Numbered from the stretch's first letter, positions 43,065 through 51,791 are shown. The stretch: 64,000 nucleotides of DNA from Amycolatopsis sp. NBRC 101858 (GCF_030269325.1 NZ_BSTD01000003.1:124001-188000), one strand, 5' to 3'. Numbers and translations: made by a program. The notes: generated from the letters alone by a model not told the origin.

Positions 43065-43693
43065 CCGCGCCGCGACTTCCCGGCACGCTGGTGACCTTCG
43101 AAGGACCGGGAGGAGTCGGGAAGACAACGATCACCAAGCTGGTCGCCGAGCGCCTCGACGCAATCGGCGTTCCCGTGCACGCCACCCTCCAGCCGTCCCG
43201 CACTCCCCTGGGCGAGCTGGCCCGGCACGGGACCGACACCTACCGCGATATGGCCCTGGCCTGCCTCTGCGCCGCCGACCGGCACCACCAGCTGGCCACC
43301 GAGATCCTCCCGGCCCTGGCCGAGGGCAAGGTCGTGCTCTGCGACCGGTACGTGGCCTCGTCGCTGGTCCTGCAGGGGCTGGACGACATCCCGCTCGACG
43401 TCGTCTGGGCGCTCAACCACGGTGTCTACCGCCCCGACCTCGTCTGCACGCTCAGCGCCATCCCGGCCGACGTCGAACAGCGCCTGCGGGCGCGTGGCGG
43501 GCACAGCCGCTTCGAACGCACGCCCGGCAGCAGCTTCCGGGAGACCTACGGCTACCTGGCGGCCACGACGTTCCTGCGCGACCAGGGCTGGCCCGTCCAG
43601 GTAGTCGACTGCGCCGACAATCCCCGGACAACGGCTGGCACCATCGTCGATCTGATCCACCGCACCTTCACGGAGACCTCGGTATGCCCCTGA
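43061..43693 (+). CDS. Thymidylate-kinase-like nucleotide kinase
   Basis: A 210-residue dTMP-kinase-fold protein. The P-loop is FEGPGGVGKTT at about 13-23, the DR motif is VVLCDRYVASSLVLQG, and the LID-like region reads RLRARGGHSRFER. It is shorter and more divergent than housekeeping Tmk and sits in a specialised operon, so the substrate may be another nucleotide. ATG 43061 overlaps the radical SAM stop and the end overlaps the EEP gene by 10 bases. Confidence 0.83.
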   Translation: MTAPRLPGTLVTFEGPGGVGKTTITKLVAERLDAIGVPVHATLQPSRTPLGELARHGTDTYRDMALACLCAADRHHQLATEILPALAEGKVVLCDRYVASSLVLQGLDDIPLDVVWALNHGVYRPDLVCTLSAIPADVEQRLRARGGHSRFERTPGSSFRETYGYLAATTFLRDQGWPVQVVDCADNPRTTAGTIVDLIHRTFTETSVCP

Positions 43694-44499
43694 CCGTCCT
43701 CACCCTCAACGTCGGCAACCCCGCCCTCGAACGAGCCCGCCGCCAACGCGACTGGCTCGCCCGCCGCGACGAGGACGTCTTCGTGCTCACCGAAACCGGC
43801 TCCGGCCCCGGCACCCACCTCATCGCCGAGTCCTTCACCGACGCCGGCTGGTCAGTCACCTACCCCGACCACGCAGACAAGGAACGCGGCGTCATGCTGC
43901 TTTCCAAACTGGAGTCCACAGTGGACCCCATCGGCGCCGCGATGACGTACCTGTCAGCTCGGCTGGACGGCATCGTGGTGCACACTGACCGCGGGCCACT
44001 GCGCATCCTCGGCGCCTACGTCCCGTCCCGCGACGCCACCGAAGCCAAAACCACCCGCAAACGCACGTGGATCGACGCCTTCCACCAGGCCTACGGGACT
44101 GTTGCAGGTGACGCACCCGTCCTCCTTCTGGGTGACCTCAACGTCCTCGAACCCGGACACGTGCCGCCTCATCCGGGGCAGTTCGCGCCGTTCGAGACCG
44201 CGTTCTACACCGAACTGACCCAGCGCCACGGCCTCGCCGACGCCTTCCGCACCCTGCACCCGACCGCGGTCGAGCACAGCTGGGCCCGCCGCGTCGAGCT
44301 CGGCTACCGCTACGACCACGCCCACGCCTCCACCACGCTGATCGAGCACCTGACCAGCTGCTCGTACGTCCACGACACCCGCCGCGGCGAGCCGACGCTC
44401 ACGGACCATTCGGGACTCGCCGTCGAGCTGGCTCTGACCGCGACCGCGCCGCTGATAACGTCCGACCCGGCCGCGGACCGCGAGGCAACGCTCTTCTGA
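43684..44499 (+). CDS. Endonuclease/exonuclease/phosphatase (EEP) family protein
   Basis: A 271-residue metal-dependent phosphohydrolase of the DNase I-like fold. Motifs in order: VLTLNVGN, the Glu of VFVLTETGS, GDLNVLEPGH (GDxN), and TLTDHSGLAVEL (the terminal Asp-His). It could act on nucleic acid, a nucleotide or a phospholipid. It has no signal peptide, so it is cytoplasmic. Coupling with the radical SAM and kinase genes suggests a shared nucleotide-related pathway. Confidence 0.85.
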   Translation: MPLTVLTLNVGNPALERARRQRDWLARRDEDVFVLTETGSGPGTHLIAESFTDAGWSVTYPDHADKERGVMLLSKLESTVDPIGAAMTYLSARLDGIVVHTDRGPLRILGAYVPSRDATEAKTTRKRTWIDAFHQAYGTVAGDAPVLLLGDLNVLEPGHVPPHPGQFAPFETAFYTELTQRHGLADAFRTLHPTAVEHSWARRVELGYRYDHAHASTTLIEHLTSCSYVHDTRRGEPTLTDHSGLAVELALTATAPLITSDPAADREATLF

Positions 44500-44555
44500 A
44501 CCTGGGTGCTCGTGCCCGGCCGCCACTCCAGCTGCCGAGCACGAGGACCCACCGA

Positions 44556-45050
44556 ATGACCGTCGCCAGCGAACCCGCCCTGCGGGTCGGAGCTCGCGTC
44601 CTGCTTCTCAACCGCGACGACGAGGTCCTGCTCATCCACGCCCGCGACCCCGACGACCCCAGCCACCACTGGTGGGAACTCCCCGGCGGCGGCCAGGACC
44701 CCGGCGAGAAGCTCGAGGACACCGCCCGCCGCGAGATCGCCGAGGAGACCGGCCTTCTCTTGGACGAGATTGGCCGCAAGCTCTGGACCCGCGAAAGCCG
44801 CTTCACCTACCGCGGCCGTGAGCACCACCGCCTCGACCACGTCTACCTCGCCCGCACCGACCGAGACGCACCGCAGGTGGCCGTCCGGCACACGGCCAAC
44901 GAGCGCGCCGGCCTCATCGAGCGCCGCTGGTGGCCAGCCGCCGCCGTCTCCGGGTGCCACGACAAATTCCTGCCGGCCGAGCTGCCGGATCTCCTGCTGA
45001 CCCTGCTCGACGGCCGCTTCCCGGCGACTCCGCTGGCCCTCACGGCCTGA
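44556..45050 (+). CDS. NUDIX hydrolase
   Basis: A 164-residue NUDIX protein with a complete Nudix box, GGGQDPGEKLEDTARREIAEETG (G-x5-E-x7-REUxEExG), inside WELPGGG...LL. These enzymes cleave nucleoside diphosphate-linked compounds. It begins 56 bases after the EEP stop on the same strand and is probably the last gene of the operon. The specific substrate is not predictable. Confidence 0.87.
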   Translation: MTVASEPALRVGARVLLLNRDDEVLLIHARDPDDPSHHWWELPGGGQDPGEKLEDTARREIAEETGLLLDEIGRKLWTRESRFTYRGREHHRLDHVYLARTDRDAPQVAVRHTANERAGLIERRWWPAAAVSGCHDKFLPAELPDLLLTLLDGRFPATPLALTA

Positions 45051-45133
45051 GATCCGCGGCGCCGGTGTGGCTGTACGGCGCCCCAATGCGGCCGCATCGC
45101 ACTTCGAGCGCGGAACCACTGAGCCACCGGACC

Positions 45134-45355
45134 TCACGCGTTGGTCTCGTCGTCAAGATCGCCGATCAGCTCTTCAAGCAGATCTTCGAGCCCGGATCCC
45201 GACGAACTCACCGCTCTCGTGACGGATTGCCCGGCCGATAGGTTCTCCGGCGTCGTCATAGCTCCAGCGCAACGGGGTCCGTCCATCCCGGCTGTAGTGG
45301 CACGGACGACCTCGCGAACCGGCTGAGCCGCCCAGTGAGCGGAGGCACCGTTCAT
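45134..45355 (-). CDS. Small hypothetical protein coupled to the ImuA'-like gene
   Basis: A 73-residue frame whose ATG overlaps the upstream stop (ATGA), in the place where ImuB would normally begin. The sequence MNGASAHWAAQPVREVVRAT does not resemble ImuB. The end GLEDLLEELIGDLDDETNA recalls a fragment of CBS/transporter-associated proteins such as CorC. It may be a chance frame left by a rearrangement. Confidence 0.35.
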   Translation of the reverse strand: MNGASAHWAAQPVREVVRATTAGMDGPRCAGAMTTPENLSAGQSVTRAVSSSGSGLEDLLEELIGDLDDETNA

Positions 45356-46065
45356 CCGGCAACCTCGGTCAACCGTCGCCCGGCCCGTGTCTGCTCGATA
45401 GCGACAGCGGCGCCTGGGCCGGGTAGCTGCAGAGCGAGGGTCCGTGGCCGCGCCGCGGCGCCGCGGCCACGGCTGGTCACGACGACGTCGCGGAACTCCA
45501 AGTGGCCGAACCCTTCGTTCGTGGCGCCGTGCCACCGGCGCTTCGAGACACGAAGTTCGAGGTCAGCGCCGGGCCACGTGCCAGTGGTCAGCAGGACTGC
45601 GCCCCGATTGCGGACGCGCCCGGCCAGCCGGCGGGCGACCTGCGGCTGGATCCCGTGAGCGGCGGCGGAGCCAAGCACAACCAGGTCGAAGCCGTCGATC
45701 AGTGCCGAGACCACCGCGACGACCTCGGCGCCAGGCTCCGGAACGAGGGCGAGCCGATCGAGGTCGACGCCCAGTTCGGCGGCCGCGACCACACCGAGCT
45801 CCGGCACGCCGGCGATCGCTGCCCAAGAGCCCTCCCGAGTCGCCTCCGCGAGCAATGCCAGCACCAAGGCGATCGAGCCAGACACCGACGCCGTTGTGCC
45901 GCGACGCAGTCCGCCGCCCGGGAGAAGCCCGGCGAGCACCGGTATCACCGGCAGGGACCCAGTAGGCGCCGACGCAGCCTCCGAGTTCGGCTCGCCCAGC
46001 TGGGAGGCAGTGCGGACGCCAGGAAGCGCCGCGAGCCCTGCCACCGCCTCCGGCACGGCCACCAC
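45352..46065 (-). CDS. imuA: ImuA'-like RecA-fold protein of the mutasome
   Basis: A 237-residue RecA-related protein resembling mycobacterial ImuA'. It has IPVLAGLLPGGGLRRGTTASVSGS, VPELGVVAAAELGVDLDRLALVPEPG, LVVLGSAAAHGIQPQVARRLAGRVRNRGAVLLTTG, and the tail GRGAAARPRTLALQLPGPG that I associate with the family. The Walker A lysine is absent, as in ImuA'. GTG 46065 follows GGAGGTGA. An SOS box lies 73 bases upstream. In other actinobacteria ImuB and DnaE2 accompany it for mutagenic lesion bypass; no ImuB follows here. Confidence 0.8.
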   Translation of the reverse strand: MVAVPEAVAGLAALPGVRTASQLGEPNSEAASAPTGSLPVIPVLAGLLPGGGLRRGTTASVSGSIALVLALLAEATREGSWAAIAGVPELGVVAAAELGVDLDRLALVPEPGAEVVAVVSALIDGFDLVVLGSAAAHGIQPQVARRLAGRVRNRGAVLLTTGTWPGADLELRVSKRRWHGATNEGFGHLEFRDVVVTSRGRGAAARPRTLALQLPGPGAAVAIEQTRAGRRLTEVAG

Positions 46066-46137
46066 TCACCTCCAGCACCACGAACACGTACCGGAGACAC
46101 CCGCGTGGGGAAGTCGCGAGCGAACCCGAACATTTAT

Positions 46138-46151
46138 CGAACACTTGTTCG
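46138..46151. promoter_or_regulatory. LexA SOS box CGAACACTTGTTCG
   Basis: Perfect CGAAC-N4-GTTCG match to the actinobacterial LexA site, 73 bases upstream of the ImuA'-like start. Predicts DNA-damage induction of that gene. Confidence 0.85.
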
Positions 46152-46740
46152 GATACTGCGAGATGAAGCGGGCGCTGTCAAGGCGAGCCGACCGGGCCGT
46201 TCAGGTCATGTTGCGAGTGGTCGCGAGGTTGACTGCTCAGTTCGCGCGGCCTGAGGCAAGACGGTGGTGAGCGACGTGCTCGGGGAGCGAGCCGAAACCG
46301 ATGAACCGCGCGGCGGCACCCCGGAAGGTCGGGAAACGAGCTTGAGCAGGCGGAAGACCCAGCGAGGGCGAGCTTGCCGGCGACTCCTTTGGAGATGACC
46401 TTGTGCGCGGTGCGCTGGATGGACTGCATCCCGCGACACCGGATCGACCACACGCAACCGGTTCGTGGTGGAGGCCGCCGATGAGAACGATCTCGATCGT
46501 GCGCTACGCGCCCTTCGAGAAGTCACCGGAGTCGTGGCCGTTCACCAAGATCGCGGCTGAGGTCCGCCGTCTGACAACCACCGGCGAAAACTCGAACGGG
46601 CACTCACCTACGGAAGCACGGCACCGTCCGCGACGTCGCCCCGACCCGACCCGACCCGGCCGAGGTCGACGTTCGGCCGATGGGTGTAACAACCGGCACG
46701 CCTCGACGACTTGGTGTTGGTCGACGAAGGGAGGCGCTCG
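46152..46740. other. About 0.6 kb without a supported gene
   Basis: A minus-strand stretch ending near 46247 reads QARFPTFRGAAARFIGFGSLPEHVAHHRLASG in one frame, plausible as a broken protein C-terminus, but nothing upstream continues it. The plus strand near 46620-46670 has a repetitive CGACCC run (CCCGACCCGACCCGACC). I read this as decayed or rearranged sequence. Confidence 0.4.
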
Positions 46741-47445
46741 GTGACAGACCCGGCCACGGTGGAACCACTCGAGGAACTGACAGCTTTGTGGGCACCGGGA
46801 AGTGCTGTGCTGTGCGTAGGCGCCGGCGACCAGGAGGTCGAGTCGGTGGCGACCTGGCACGTCAGCCCGGCCGGCGATCCGACGGGAGCGTGGATCTACC
46901 CCGCCAGCGAAGTATTCTGCTCCCAAGACGCGGCGCGACGTGCCCTGTCCTTCCTCGAGCGCCGCGCGATCGCCGCCGTTCACCCGCAAAACCTGCAGGA
47001 GTGGCTCGACCGGCTGACCACGACGGCGAAGGTAGACGCCGAAGACGGCTGGTGGAAGCGGCAACTGTTCTCCCCCGTGGATGCGTTCCGGGAGACCGCC
47101 CGACGACGACAGCAGTACATCGTCACCGTCGAAGCCGCACGCAAGAACAGCAAGACGATCACTCCCCTGGAGTGGACACACGACCTTCCTGACGACGCCG
47201 AGGTCCAGGACTTCGCATCCCTGCAGCGCATCGCCCGCATTTCGAGCGCGCCCGGCACGCCCGTGGTGTCCGAAATCCTGCCGATCGCCCGCACGCTGCG
47301 ATGGCTGGTGTCCATCTGGGCGGAAACCGAGCAGGTGAAGAACCGGCGCCGCTACGTGCGGGCCGAACACGGGGATCCCGAAGCCCTGCCGCCACAGTGG
47401 CTGGACGCGGTCCAGTCCGCCAGCACCAACCGGTTGCCGTTGTGA
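46741..47445 (+). CDS. Conserved-looking hypothetical protein coupled to an exonuclease
   Basis: A 234-residue soluble protein. GTG 46741 follows GGGAGG. The first half is beta-rich (SAVLCVGAGDQEVESVATWHVS, WIYPASEVFCSQDAARRALSFLERRAIAAV), the second helical (DAFRETARRRQQYIVTVEAARKNSKTITPLEW, SEILPIARTLRWLVSIWAETEQVKNRRRY). It overlaps the exonuclease gene by GTGA, so the two products are probably partners. I recall similar actinobacterial proteins (possibly DUF6218) but cannot confirm. No catalytic motif seen. Confidence 0.7.
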   Translation: MTDPATVEPLEELTALWAPGSAVLCVGAGDQEVESVATWHVSPAGDPTGAWIYPASEVFCSQDAARRALSFLERRAIAAVHPQNLQEWLDRLTTTAKVDAEDGWWKRQLFSPVDAFRETARRRQQYIVTVEAARKNSKTITPLEWTHDLPDDAEVQDFASLQRIARISSAPGTPVVSEILPIARTLRWLVSIWAETEQVKNRRRYVRAEHGDPEALPPQWLDAVQSASTNRLPL

Positions 47446-48689
47446 AGGCCGCACACGGCTACGCCGTCATCGACACCGAGACCACCGGCATCCTCACCGG
47501 CTGGCACCACCGCATCGCCGAGATCGCCGTCGTCCACGTGGACCCGCGCGGGCACGTCACCGACGAATGGGTGACGCTCGTCAACCCCGACCGCGATCTC
47601 GGTCCCCAGGCCATCCACGGCATCCGCGCGGCAGACGCACGCCGGGCACCCCGGTTCGAGCAGCTCGCCGGCGACCTCGTCGAGCGCCTGCGCGGGCGCG
47701 TGGTGGTGGCACACAACTGGCCTTTCGACGCGATGCACCTGCGCGCCGAGTTCGGCCGGCTGGGTGTCGACACGCCGTTCGAACCCGACGCCGGGCTGTG
47801 CACCATGCGCGCCGCGGGCCGGGCACGGTTAAGCTCCGGACGGTCCCTGATCGACTGCTGCGCGGCCGCGGGGCTGCCCGAGCGTGCGTGGCACGCCGCC
47901 ATCGACGACGCGCGTGGAGCGGGCGAGCTGCTCGCGTTCCTCCTACGGCACGCGCCGAGCGCGGTGGATGTCACGGACGCCCACCTACAGGCTGCGGACT
48001 GGGCCTGGCCGGACCTGGAACCGCGTCGGACCTCAACGGTTCGCCGGACAGCGATCGGCCACTTCGAGCCGCACTTCCTGGCGAGGCTCGTCGAGCGGAT
48101 GCCGCGGGACGGCGAGCCGGCGGTCGACGCGTACTACGCGATGCTCGACGACGCCTTGCTCGACCGTCAGATCTCAGCCACCGAAGGCGACGCCCTCATC
48201 CAGATCGCCCACGACCTCGGCCTGCACAAGAACGAAGTCGTGGCCCTGCACCTGAGCTACCTGCGCGACCTGGCCCGCGAAGCCTGGTCCGACCAGATTG
48301 TCACCGACGACGAGCGCAACGACCTGCTCACCGTCGCGACCTTGCTGGCCCTCGATCCGGCGATCGTCGGAACCATCCTCGACGAGGAACGCGACGCCGC
48401 GCGGGAACCGGCACCTGGGCAGGAACGCAAGGTCGGCGGGCTGGTCCTGCGTCCGGGTGACAAGGTGGTCCTGACCGGTGACATGAAACGGGCACGCGCC
48501 GACATCGCGGCCGAAGCCACGGCGGCAGGCATCCGCGTCACCAGCGCGGTCAGCAAGCAAACGCGTGTGCTCGCCGCAGCCGACCCGGACTCCATGTCGG
48601 GCAAAGCCAAGCGAGCCCGAGAATGCGGGGTCCCGGTCGTCTCGGAAGACGCTTTCCTTCAGGCGCTCGCGAAGCTCATTCGCTCCTGA
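47442..48689 (+). CDS. DEDDh exonuclease with helical middle and C-terminal BRCT domain
   Basis: A 415-residue protein. The DnaQ-like 3'-5' exonuclease domain (about 1-165) has D11/E13 in VIDTETTG, VVAHNWPFDAMHL, and the final HAAIDDA motif of the DEDDh class. A TerB-like acidic helical segment occupies about 210-310 (LDDALLDRQISATEGDALIQIAHDLG, DDERNDLLTVATLLALD). A BRCT domain ends the protein (LRPGDKVVLTGDMKRARADIAAEATAAGIRVTSAVSKQTRVLAAADP). BRCT suggests recruitment to damaged DNA or a polymerase complex. Coupled to the unknown gene upstream. Confidence 0.85.
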   Translation: MKAAHGYAVIDTETTGILTGWHHRIAEIAVVHVDPRGHVTDEWVTLVNPDRDLGPQAIHGIRAADARRAPRFEQLAGDLVERLRGRVVVAHNWPFDAMHLRAEFGRLGVDTPFEPDAGLCTMRAAGRARLSSGRSLIDCCAAAGLPERAWHAAIDDARGAGELLAFLLRHAPSAVDVTDAHLQAADWAWPDLEPRRTSTVRRTAIGHFEPHFLARLVERMPRDGEPAVDAYYAMLDDALLDRQISATEGDALIQIAHDLGLHKNEVVALHLSYLRDLAREAWSDQIVTDDERNDLLTVATLLALDPAIVGTILDEERDAAREPAPGQERKVGGLVLRPGDKVVLTGDMKRARADIAAEATAAGIRVTSAVSKQTRVLAAADPDSMSGKAKRARECGVPVVSEDAFLQALAKLIRS

Positions 48690-48762
48690 CTAGCTCAATA
48701 CGCACCGCCACCCCAAGTTGAACGGTCGGCGACCAGCTCGCGGAGTTCTTGTTCTGCGCTCG

Positions 48763-49032
48763 TCACACCGGCCCTCCGCGACTTAGTGAGGTCGGTTCGA
48801 GGTGGTCCCGGGCGGCACGCTCGACGAGCACCGGCAGGAAGCTGCGGACTTCCGCGCCGGAGAGCCGTTCCCGTTCGGCGGTGACCGCTCGTTCGATGTC
48901 GTGCCGCCGACGCTCGTCGTACTCCTCGACGAGGCGGCCGACGAGCGCGTCGAAGCTGACGTCTTCCCCTCGGGCGGTCAACTCGTTCATGCCGATCTGC
49001 TCGGGACCGCCCGGTACGCGGTACTGAGTCAT
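48763..49032 (-). CDS. Small helical protein, possible three-helix dimerisation domain
   Basis: An 89-residue protein. The core SFDALVGRLVEEYDERRRHDIERAVTAERERLSGAEVRSFLPVLVERAARDHL has the pattern I remember for small three-helix-bundle dimerisation proteins (DUF3562-like) in actinobacteria. The start could be ATG 49032 or the internal ATG 48990. It is convergent to the exonuclease gene. Confidence 0.6.
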   Translation of the reverse strand: MTQYRVPGGPEQIGMNELTARGEDVSFDALVGRLVEEYDERRRHDIERAVTAERERLSGAEVRSFLPVLVERAARDHLEPTSLSRGGPV

Positions 49033-49471
49033 CGACCTCGCCGAACGAGATCGTGGATTGCAGCGAGATCATGGTGTCCGTCGGCCGCGAGTTCGTTCTT
49101 ACCGTCCGTCATGGCGAACGCACTCAGCAGGGGAGGTCTCGGAACGGACGCGGCCCTGGCCCGCCGCAGCGGTTGTGCGGCATCACCGACCACGAGATCG
49201 GCAATCACCTGGGCGGTCACCGATGCGTTCGAGAACAACATCGACCAGCGAGAGGCGCTGGACGCCGCATCGGTGTCCGGAGGAACTCGCCGTGACCAGC
49301 CCAGACGCTTCTCCGTCGTGCATCCGCACCTACACCTGCCTCGGCGTCGCTTCGACGGGTCGTCCGTGCAACCGGGTGAATCACAAAGCCTCGGCTAAAC
49401 CGTCTAGCCGGTGCCAAGCGTGTTGGCGGTGGTCGTCTGGACGAACCAGGCGCCAGATGAGAGGGGTAGCT

Positions 49472-49927
49472 GTGATAAGAGTGGGAACTCGCCGAGCTTT
49501 GACTGCTGTTGCGACGGTCGTTGCCTCACTGTGTGCCTCGTCGACGCTGATCGCGCCGGCGGCCCACGCGGCGGGTAAGCCGTGGGGGACGATCTACACG
49601 CGGACCTCTGCGGGGAACGCTGCTGCGGCGCATGGTGACTTCGCCAACAACGGCAATGTCTACGCAACCGTAGGCGCCAACTGGACCGATCTGCGCTCCG
49701 GCGACGGCAAAGCGTACGTGAAAATCGAGTTCTTTTTCTACAAGAACCAGAAGTGGGAGAGCGACGGCACAAGCCAGACCCCCGACACCAGCTCCTCAGC
49801 CTCCGGGCCCTTTTCTCGCAGGCTGAAGGTCGATGCGTCGGCCGCACGTGCCGCGATCAAGGTCTGCATCAAGTCCGTCTTCGTGGACCCCTGCTCACCG
49901 GAAGCCATCGTGTCGTTCAACTACTGA
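49472..49927 (+). CDS. Small secreted protein
   Basis: A 151-residue exported protein. GTG 49472 has AGAGGGG about six bases upstream. The signal peptide runs VIRVGTRRALTAVATVVASLCASSTLIAPAAHAAG, cleaved after AHA. The mature domain is beta-rich (WGTIYTRTSAGNAAAAHGDFANNGNVYATVGANWTDLRS, YVKIEFFFYKNQKWES) with two Cys near the C-terminus (VCIKSVFVDPC) that could form a disulfide. Function not recognised. Confidence 0.75.
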   Translation: MIRVGTRRALTAVATVVASLCASSTLIAPAAHAAGKPWGTIYTRTSAGNAAAAHGDFANNGNVYATVGANWTDLRSGDGKAYVKIEFFFYKNQKWESDGTSQTPDTSSSASGPFSRRLKVDASAARAAIKVCIKSVFVDPCSPEAIVSFNY

Positions 49928-49960
49928 CCTTGCCCACCTGGCCGTCCGGAGAAGTCTTCG

Positions 49961-50200
49961 AACGAGTGCGTTCACGGAAGGGCCGACGCCGATGTCGAAG
50001 ACCTCTTCGAGTGCGAATTCCACCTCACCTTGGTCATCAAAGCTTATGAAGCCGAGCTCCTCGCCCCACTCAAGCTCTCAGACATCAACGAGAACGATCT
50101 GCGATTCGTCCGTGCGATCGAGGTGTACTTCAAGGGGCAATGGGACCACGAACGGACGCTTCGACCGCTTCCGTCCTGCGGTAGCGCTTCTGCGCAATGA
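49961..50200 (+). pseudogene. C-terminal relic of a nucleic-acid enzyme (OLD/TOPRIM-like)
   Basis: One plus frame reads GRADADVEDLFECEFHLTLVIKAYEAELL, then IEVYFKGQWDHERTLRPL, before a TGA. The ADVEDLFE...YL pattern recalls the end of TOPRIM-type AAA nucleases. There is no start or upstream domain, so this is at best a leftover. Confidence 0.35.
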
Positions 50201-50412
50201 GAACTCCTTGCCCGAAGATCAACCAGGTGACGCACGACCAGGCCGAGAAGCTGATGGAAAGCTGAACGACCTTCTGCCCGACAGTTAGACAAGTCGTTCA
50301 GCTGACAGCTATCTAGGCCGAGGGCCCGCACATGCTGGCCAGAACGCTCTGCGCGTTAGTTTTCGCCCGCCTACAGCCGACGGAACAGCAGCCACACCTG
50401 CGGCCAGCCCGC

Positions 50413-51480
50413 TCACCATGATCGGAGATGCTCCGCTACGGATGGCGCATTCTTTGCCAAGGCACTGCGCCAAGTAAGGATATCTAATTTTTGCAGTCTT
50501 CCAACAATGACAATCGGATGGACACCAAAGGTGTCCGCAATGCGAGCCAGCCACCCCTGGCCAATGCGATCAGGAACTTCTGGCAACCAGCCAGGTAGTG
50601 CCCATTGCGCAGCCAATTCATTGGCGTCGTCCTCTTGTTGCCGACCATGCGGGTTGTCCTCATCCAGGATAACACCGTCCGCAATGTGATTCAGATCGAC
50701 GTGGGCAACTTCGTGCAGAAGCGTGAACAACACCTTGTCTAATCGATGTCCACGACCAGATAAGCCGATCACAGGCACACCGTCCATCTCGAACGAAGCA
50801 CCGTCAATCTTGCTTCCGGGGAAAGCTTCAACGTAGACGAGGCACACTCCCACCTCTGCAAAGCGCGCCGGCAGGTCCGCGAAGCCGAACGGGTTTCGCA
50901 CGTCACGACTCAACCGCTCAGCCAACGACCGCAGGCCCTGCTGAGAGTAAGCCGCTACCGATCGACGTCGAGCCTGACGTCGTACGCACGCCAACCAGGC
51001 CACCTGAATCGACGAAACCGACTCCGCGACATTACTTCTACGCGCAGCCATTTTCAGGGTAGGTTTTTGCTTGATGTTCTCTATCTCAAGCAGTTCGCAC
51101 AATTGTTCCGACTGCTCGCGCAGGGTAGAAGCTGTGATCACACCCCGTTTACGCAAGAGCGCCAGAGGCGCCTGCTGATTTAGCAGCGCACGAAGTCGCA
51201 CATCGTCCAACTGTTGAATGATGCGCTCATCCTGAGCTTGTTGCCACAAATGAAAGCTGTCTTGCAGACCGAGCCAGTACTCCGGACTCGTTTCCAACGC
51301 TGCCGAGATCTGAGCAGCCGACTCCCGGGTGATCTCCTTCTTGCCGGCAACGATCTCCGACACCACCTGCGGTGGCCGGTCGATGATCTCGGCGAACTCC
51401 GCCTGGGTCCAACCGCGGCGAGCTAGTTCCTCCAAGAGGAAATCACCGACCGGGAACGCCTCGACAGGCCTGGAGTTCAT
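50413..51480 (-). CDS. higA: HigA-type antitoxin fused to an ImmA/IrrE peptidase domain
   Basis: A 355-residue protein. The N-terminal HTH is GWTQAEFAEIIDRPPQVVSEIVAGKKEITRESAAQISAALETSPEYWLGLQ, the HigA/VapI antitoxin pattern. The C-terminal half is an ImmA-type metallopeptidase with HEVAH at about 256-260 (LLHEVAHVDLNH) and a later acidic helix (EDDANELAAQWALPGWL). The fused protease could control antitoxin levels under stress. It overlaps the toxin gene by ATGA, in HigB-HigA order. The codon usage is less GC-biased than the neighbours, suggesting transfer. Confidence 0.85.
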   Translation of the reverse strand: MNSRPVEAFPVGDFLLEELARRGWTQAEFAEIIDRPPQVVSEIVAGKKEITRESAAQISAALETSPEYWLGLQDSFHLWQQAQDERIIQQLDDVRLRALLNQQAPLALLRKRGVITASTLREQSEQLCELLEIENIKQKPTLKMAARRSNVAESVSSIQVAWLACVRRQARRRSVAAYSQQGLRSLAERLSRDVRNPFGFADLPARFAEVGVCLVYVEAFPGSKIDGASFEMDGVPVIGLSGRGHRLDKVLFTLLHEVAHVDLNHIADGVILDEDNPHGRQQEDDANELAAQWALPGWLPEVPDRIGQGWLARIADTFGVHPIVIVGRLQKLDILTWRSALAKNAPSVAEHLRSW

Positions 51481-51791
51481 CGCGCCGCCTCTTGAATTCC
51501 CGACATAAGGATCTCCACCACCGACACCTGCTCGGTCTTCTCGGGATCGAACTCGATTACCAATCGCGCCCCATCTGCCAGGCAGATCGAGCCTTGCATC
51601 CCGCCGCCGTCCGCGTGGGTTCGAAACTCCAGGGACAGTAGCCCGTCCAGGTCACGACGATCTTTCATCGCCGACAGGGACTGGTGCCGCCGCCGAAGGG
51701 ACTCCACAACCCCAGGCGGCCACTGATCCGACTCGAAGGCGGCATCGAAGATCAGGCGGCGGAGCGTGTTGTCACCGTAGTGAACGTGCAC
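51477..51791 (-). CDS. higB: HigB-like toxin (RelE superfamily)
   Basis: A 104-residue protein, first gene of the pair. It fits the HigB/RelE mRNA-interferase type: LESLRRRHQSLSAMKDRRDLDGLLSLEF, then beta strands (GSICLADGARLVIEFDPEKTEQVSVVEIL). The usual catalytic His/Arg residues are not obvious, so activity is uncertain. The coupling to a HigA antitoxin supports the call. Confidence 0.7.
   Translation of the reverse strand: MHVHYGDNTLRRLIFDAAFESDQWPPGVVESLRRRHQSLSAMKDRRDLDGLLSLEFRTHADGGGMQGSICLADGARLVIEFDPEKTEQVSVVEILMSGIQEAAR

Noticed and set aside
49029..49241. A 70-residue minus-strand frame overlapping the three-helix protein gene by ATGA
   Set aside because: Composition is plausible but there is no ribosome binding site, motif or further support; left out.
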